This document shows positions 60,897 to 64,000 of a stretch of 64,000 nucleotides of DNA, in pieces. The DNA lies in assembly GCA_947475295.1 (NCBI GenBank), contig CANJLF010000007.1:55358-119357 (forward strand), read 5' to 3'. The position numbers and the translations under genes were made by a program. How positions within the stretch are numbered: position 1 is the stretch's first letter; each line of letters starts with the position of its first letter. This DNA comes from Fidelibacterota bacterium (lineage in GTDB: Bacteria; Pseudomonadota; Alphaproteobacteria; Rhodospirillales; Rhodospirillaceae). Under the pieces are notes generated by a model that saw nothing but the letters and a program-made list of their open reading frames with translations, was not told where the DNA came from and made no database searches.

Positions 60897-61840
60897 AATC
60901 TAATCGTGAGACTGATCGCCGCACCGTCGTTGCCGGCCTGACCGCTGCCGCCCTTACGACCCTTCTGCCGAAGAAAGTTCATGCCATGACAATTCCCCCC
61001 AATGGCTGCGATTGCCAGGTTCATGTGATAGGCCCCCGTCCGCGGTACCCGATGGTCGCCGACCGGGCCTACACGCCCAAGGAAGCGTCGCTCGCCGATC
61101 TGCGCGCGCACTTAAAAGGTCTCGGGCTATTGCGCGTCGTGCTGGTTCAGCCGAGCGTGTACGGCACCGACAACACGTTCATGCTCGAAGTGCTTGATGC
61201 CTTGGGTGAAAACGGACGCGGCATCGCGGTGATTGATCCAAAGACGCCGGCCGCCCAACTCGCGCCGCTCAAGCGCCGGGGCGTCAGTGGCGTTCGCCTC
61301 AATGTGGAATCGACCGGCACGCTGACGTCCGATGAGGCGCGGCAGCAGCTCAAAGCCATGACCGCCAAGGTGCGTGAGGTCGGCTGGCATGTACAGCTCT
61401 ATGCTGTGCCCGCCATGATCGCCACCTTAGCCGAGGAGATCGCGCGTTCGCCGGTTCCGATCATGTTGGACCATTACGCCATGTTGTCGCCGGCCGAGAC
61501 CGGCGCGCCGCGCGACGCCATTATGAAGCTGCTGGGCTTGGAGCACGTCTATGTCAAGATTTCCGCGCCCTACCGGCTGCCGGACATGCCTGACAAGGAC
61601 GCGGCTGTGGATAAGCTGGCTGCCAGCTTTATCGCCCTCGCGCCCCGACGTGTTGTCTGGGCCAGCGACTGGCCTCATACCAACCGCACGCCGGGCGTGC
61701 CGCCGACGGAGCCCAGCGAATACCGCGTCAACGACGACAACCGCGACCTCTCACGGCTCATGGCGCTGGGGCCCGAGGATGTCATCCACCGAATTCTGGT
61801 CGACAATCCGGCAAGGCTTCACGGTTTTAAAGCGGGCTGA
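60893..61840 (+). CDS. Amidohydrolase (LigI/2-pyrone-4,6-dicarboxylate lactonase-like), Tat signal
   Basis: A 315-residue TIM-barrel hydrolase of the amidohydrolase-2 group. A twin-arginine-type leader (DRRTVVAGLTAAALTTLL) precedes the barrel. Conserved elements are CDCQVHVIG (the usual D-x-H is Q-V-H here), GVSGVRLNVEST, VPIMLDHYAML, YVKISAPYRL and VVWASDWPHTN with the catalytic Asp. It is translationally coupled to the MFS gene. The substrate is probably a lactone or carboxylate. Confidence 0.83.
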   Translation: MKSNRETDRRTVVAGLTAAALTTLLPKKVHAMTIPPNGCDCQVHVIGPRPRYPMVADRAYTPKEASLADLRAHLKGLGLLRVVLVQPSVYGTDNTFMLEVLDALGENGRGIAVIDPKTPAAQLAPLKRRGVSGVRLNVESTGTLTSDEARQQLKAMTAKVREVGWHVQLYAVPAMIATLAEEIARSPVPIMLDHYAMLSPAETGAPRDAIMKLLGLEHVYVKISAPYRLPDMPDKDAAVDKLAASFIALAPRRVVWASDWPHTNRTPGVPPTEPSEYRVNDDNRDLSRLMALGPEDVIHRILVDNPARLHGFKAG

Positions 61841-61886
61841 AGTTTAGGTGAACTAGCGTCCGATGCCTGCCGCGCCCGAAAGCAGT

Positions 61887-62231
61887 TCAGGCGCAGCGGC
61901 TGGCTAGGCCATTTGACAATCTTGCGGGCGAGGTATGACGCGCCATTCTGAAAATATAAACCGATGTTGCCTCGGGCTTTCGCCCGGAATCACCCTGTGC
62001 GCCATGATCCATTAAGTACGTCGCGAGGGCGGCGGCGTCTGAGCTGGTCGCGACGGTGCGATAGAGTCCGACATCGCACTTTTTGAATCCGTGGACGCTG
62101 AATAGCTGAGCTCTGCCGTCCTTGGCCGTTCCGACGTACCAACTTTCGTCTCGGCCGGCATGTCGCTTCATGAATGAGACAATCTCATTTTGGATCTGCA
62201 TGAGCGACTTTTTGATATTCGGTAGACTCAT
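61887..62231 (-). CDS. Hypothetical protein
   Basis: A 114-residue protein without signal peptide (SYVGTAK-type Trp/Tyr core: DESWYVGTAKDGRAQLF, FKKCDVGLYRTVATSSDAAA, LATYLMDHGAQGD). Composition is protein-like up to about residue 98. The context and sequence give no function. The start at 62231 is the only ATG at the right place. Confidence 0.5.
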   Translation of the reverse strand: MSLPNIKKSLMQIQNEIVSFMKRHAGRDESWYVGTAKDGRAQLFSVHGFKKCDVGLYRTVATSSDAAALATYLMDHGAQGDSGRKPEATSVYIFRMARHTSPARLSNGLASRCA

Positions 62232-62428
62232 TTTATCACCGGATTTCTGCTATTTTCCGCCAACAGTACAACGGCAGCCCGCGCGTTTGGTTGCGGGGGC
62301 CGCCGAAAGAAGCCGCCGGGCGAGCAGGGCAAAATATACGTCTCTCTAGTTGCGGACTATTGTGACACGGCGGCTGGTCGGCATCCGGATTGGCAACGCC
62401 GTCGTCTATGAGCGCCGCGGTTCGTGAT

Positions 62429-62845
62429 CTAAGTTTTTCGGCCGCGAAATCCCTGGGTGACCCAAAGCAGAAGGAGAAGCACACCGGCAAACGCGACCGG
62501 TGCCGCACCGGCCTTGAGCGCAGCCGATCTCACGTTGTCCCAAGCCTGGTCGCGATTTATTTCCACCTTATCGGGCGCGGCCGCGACCGACATCATGTAG
62601 GCATTCAGGCATTCATCGCTCATTTCGTCGAAGCTCCGCTCGACACAGCCGATCTTTTCCAGCTGATCAAATAGAGCATCGGACTCCTTTTGCTGGGCGG
62701 CGATCTCGGCAGCGGATGGCACGTGCTGCCATATGGCCAGAACCGAGTCCTTTAGGCCGGGCTCGCTCCACGCGATGTAGCCAATCCACCCGAGAGACGC
62801 CACAAGCCAAAACCGGAAAAATCCTCTCCGTAAATCCATCGTCAT
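62429..62845 (-). CDS. Hypothetical two-helix membrane protein
   Basis: A 138-residue protein. An N-terminal helix (FWLVASLGWIGYIAW) and a C-terminal helix (APVAFAGVLLLLLWVTQGF) flank a periplasmic loop with two Cys (KIGCVERSFDEMSDECLNAY). Its start overlaps the stop of the LprI-like gene by 4 bases, so the two are co-translated. Function is unknown. Confidence 0.65.
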   Translation of the reverse strand: MTMDLRRGFFRFWLVASLGWIGYIAWSEPGLKDSVLAIWQHVPSAAEIAAQQKESDALFDQLEKIGCVERSFDEMSDECLNAYMMSVAAAPDKVEINRDQAWDNVRSAALKAGAAPVAFAGVLLLLLWVTQGFRGRKT

Positions 62846-63585
62846 TTTTTCTTCGGTCCTTGCGGTCCCTTATTTGCGCGGCGCTCAGCCGCGATGCGCG
62901 CATCATAGGTGCTAGCCGCTTCCATATCTTTTGCGAGCGCGTAGTACAAATGTTTCCCGTCGGTGCTCACCAACCACTCCGCGCCATTTGGCCCTGTGGC
63001 GAGGCACGTCATAAGTCGCTCGCCGCCACAGCATGGCATGCCTTCGCCGGAACTTGACGCGGCGATTAAGTCCTCGCTGGGAAGGTTGTTGTTCATCACA
63101 AAAGCCGTATTGCGATAGACCTGCACATCGGGTTTTGCCTTAAATCCCCTGGGCAGCTTCATCGACCACGGTGTTTTAGAATTCGCCATCTCGTACACGG
63201 TGTAGTCGCCGGTTTCGCACACGCCGTTCAAGGCTGACAAGCGGTGCTGATAGAACTCGCGAAGGCAGTCCACCCTGCTTTCAGTGTCATCCTTGACGGC
63301 GGGCGGCGCGCAAGCCTTCGCGCGGCCCTCAACCCAAGTCTTCTGGTTTCGATTTAACGCCGCCTGACCGGCGCGATCGAGTTCCGCCCGCCGCGCCGCG
63401 TAAACAGCGGTCAGGCGGGCATCGAGTTCGGCAAGGTCTGCATTGCCGCAAATGATCTTTTGCGAAATCTCAGTCGCCCTTTTGCAGGCGAAGCTCGGCT
63501 TTGGCTGAGCGTGAGCCGCGCCCCCGAGGAAAACACAAGCCGCGAGGATCGACAGGCGCGATACGGATTTGCCAAACATAGGCAT
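62842..63585 (-). CDS. LprI/DUF1311-type exported protein
   Basis: A 247-residue periplasmic protein. It has a signal peptide (LAACVFLGGAAHA) and a DUF1311-like helical domain of the LprI lysozyme-inhibitor type (FACKRATEISQKIICGNADL, ELDARLTAVYAARRAELDRA, DCLREFYQHRLSAL) with its typical Cys spacing. A C-terminal beta-rich extension follows (GMPCCGGERLMTCLATG). It is co-translated with a small membrane protein. The extension is not part of the usual family. Confidence 0.75.
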   Translation of the reverse strand: MPMFGKSVSRLSILAACVFLGGAAHAQPKPSFACKRATEISQKIICGNADLAELDARLTAVYAARRAELDRAGQAALNRNQKTWVEGRAKACAPPAVKDDTESRVDCLREFYQHRLSALNGVCETGDYTVYEMANSKTPWSMKLPRGFKAKPDVQVYRNTAFVMNNNLPSEDLIAASSSGEGMPCCGGERLMTCLATGPNGAEWLVSTDGKHLYYALAKDMEAASTYDARIAAERRANKGPQGPKKK

Positions 63586-63694
63586 TGCTCTTTGTCAGCC
63601 CCAAAGCCACAGCAATAACACCAATTAGCTTTCTTATAAAACCACTCATGGATGACCTATGTCTATCCATGAGTTCGGTCACAAACGGAAAAAG

Positions 63695-63870
63695 TCAGCG
63701 CTCGACCGGTTCCCAAACCTCATTCGCCAGGGCGTGGCTTCGGCCGAGGTCGAAAAGCGCGGTCATGCGGGTTTTGTCGAAGTCGAGCGGCGAGGTTTCG
63801 GAGCCGGCGGGAATGTAGCTGAGCCGGACCACAACCCCGGAGCGTTTGCCGATGACCTGACGGCTTTTTT
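63695..63870 (-). pseudogene. C-terminal fragment of a patatin-like protein, cut by an IS3 element
   Basis: The minus-strand frame (KSRQVIGKRSGVVVRLSYIP, AGSETSPLDFDKTRMTALFD, LGRSHALANEVWEPVER) resembles the C-terminus of patatin-family lipid acyl hydrolases. It is open up to 63870, exactly where the inserted element begins. The 5' part of the gene must lie beyond the window on the far side of the IS. Confidence 0.5.
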
Positions 63871-64000
63871 TGTACCGGTCGATTTGAGAGAATTGACCCA
63901 TACAGGAGGAGCTGAAGATGACGAAACGTGGATTAGGTGCGGAGCAGGTTGTTTCCAAGTTAAGGCAGATCGAGGTGCTGATGGCGCAGGGCAAGTCTGC
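63871..64000 (+). mobile_element. Left end of an IS3-family element (cut by window edge)
   Basis: The terminal sequence TGTACCGGTCGATTTGAGAG starts at 63871 and is matched by the inverted end of the remnant at 41887-41906 (TGTACCAGTCG). OrfA follows after 47 bp. The rest is outside the window. Confidence 0.78.
63918..64000 (+). CDS. IS3-family transposase OrfA (3' partial)
   Basis: The first 27 codons (MTKRGLGAEQVVSKLRQIEV, LMAQGKS) match the N-terminal helix-turn-helix of IS407/IS3-type OrfA (EQIVxKLRQIEVLMxQGK pattern). AGGAGGAG lies 5-7 bases upstream. The gene continues beyond the window. Confidence 0.88.
   Translation, partial: MTKRGLGAEQVVSKLRQIEVLMAQGKS

Noticed and set aside
1..64000. 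CRISPR arrays, tRNA or rRNA genes
   Set aside because: I saw no regularly spaced direct repeats, no T-loop-like GTTCRA stretches in a cloverleaf context and no rRNA-like segments by eye. A covariance-model scan would be decisive.

Overview
The window is GC-rich, densely coded DNA from a Gram-negative bacterium, most likely an alphaproteobacterium. Pointers are a DUF2336 protein, DUF3309-type small membrane proteins, a PstC with an extended N-terminus, many outer-membrane barrels, Tat and lipoprotein signals, and a very large periplasmic and c-type cytochrome complement. I cannot fix the genus from the sequence. I saw no rRNA, tRNA or CRISPR array.

Layout. 1-6479 is the phosphate uptake and signalling operon pstC-pstA-pstB-phoU-phoB, with pstC cut by the window edge. 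6.7-17.3 kb is housekeeping and envelope genes: an outer-membrane barrel, apt, a DUF350-YgiB-YgiC-like triad, a dicarboxylate symporter, a DUF2336 protein, glyoxalase I, a DnaJ-like chaperone and cardiolipin synthase. 17.4-23.6 kb has an SGNH-like protein, an Arg/Asp-rich secreted protein, a serine hydrolase, a periplasmic methyltransferase-like protein, an odd chimeric gene ending in a SthA C-terminus, and an ECF sigma / anti-sigma-like / Spy-like metal-sensor set. 24-34 kb is rich in gene debris: truncated caspase, Cys-rich, BNR-repeat and Crp fragments, and a segment bounded by 30-bp inverted repeats. These are mixed with intact GT61, aminotransferase, cytochrome b561 and EamA genes. 35-42 kb carries scattered phage-like pieces (an MptE-like protein, a terminase C-terminus, tail-like fragments), two intact genes that may be cargo (FkbM methyltransferase, TPR-glycosyltransferase) and the 3' end of an IS3-family element.

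The most striking locus is 43.3-50.4 kb. It is a tight five-gene operon: an ethylbenzene-dehydrogenase-type haem protein, a decahaem MtrA/DmsE cytochrome, an MtrB/PioB porin, a DUF1800 protein and a Tat-exported DUF1501 protein. The first three look like a trans-outer-membrane electron conduit. The DUF1800/DUF1501 pair in the same transcription unit has no known role there. Downstream are a REC-EAL phosphodiesterase, a DsbA-like thiol protein, a SPINDLY-type O-GlcNAc transferase, a divergent TsdA-like dihaem cytochrome / DsrE-like pair (possible sulfur chemistry), and a catabolic operon (isopropylmalate-dehydrogenase-like enzyme, MFS permease, amidohydrolase). The window ends in a second, cut-off IS3-family element inserted into a probable patatin-like gene.

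Recurring themes are heavy investment in periplasmic redox proteins and a high number of abruptly truncated or frameshifted genes. The latter reflects either real genome decay or sequencing and assembly errors.
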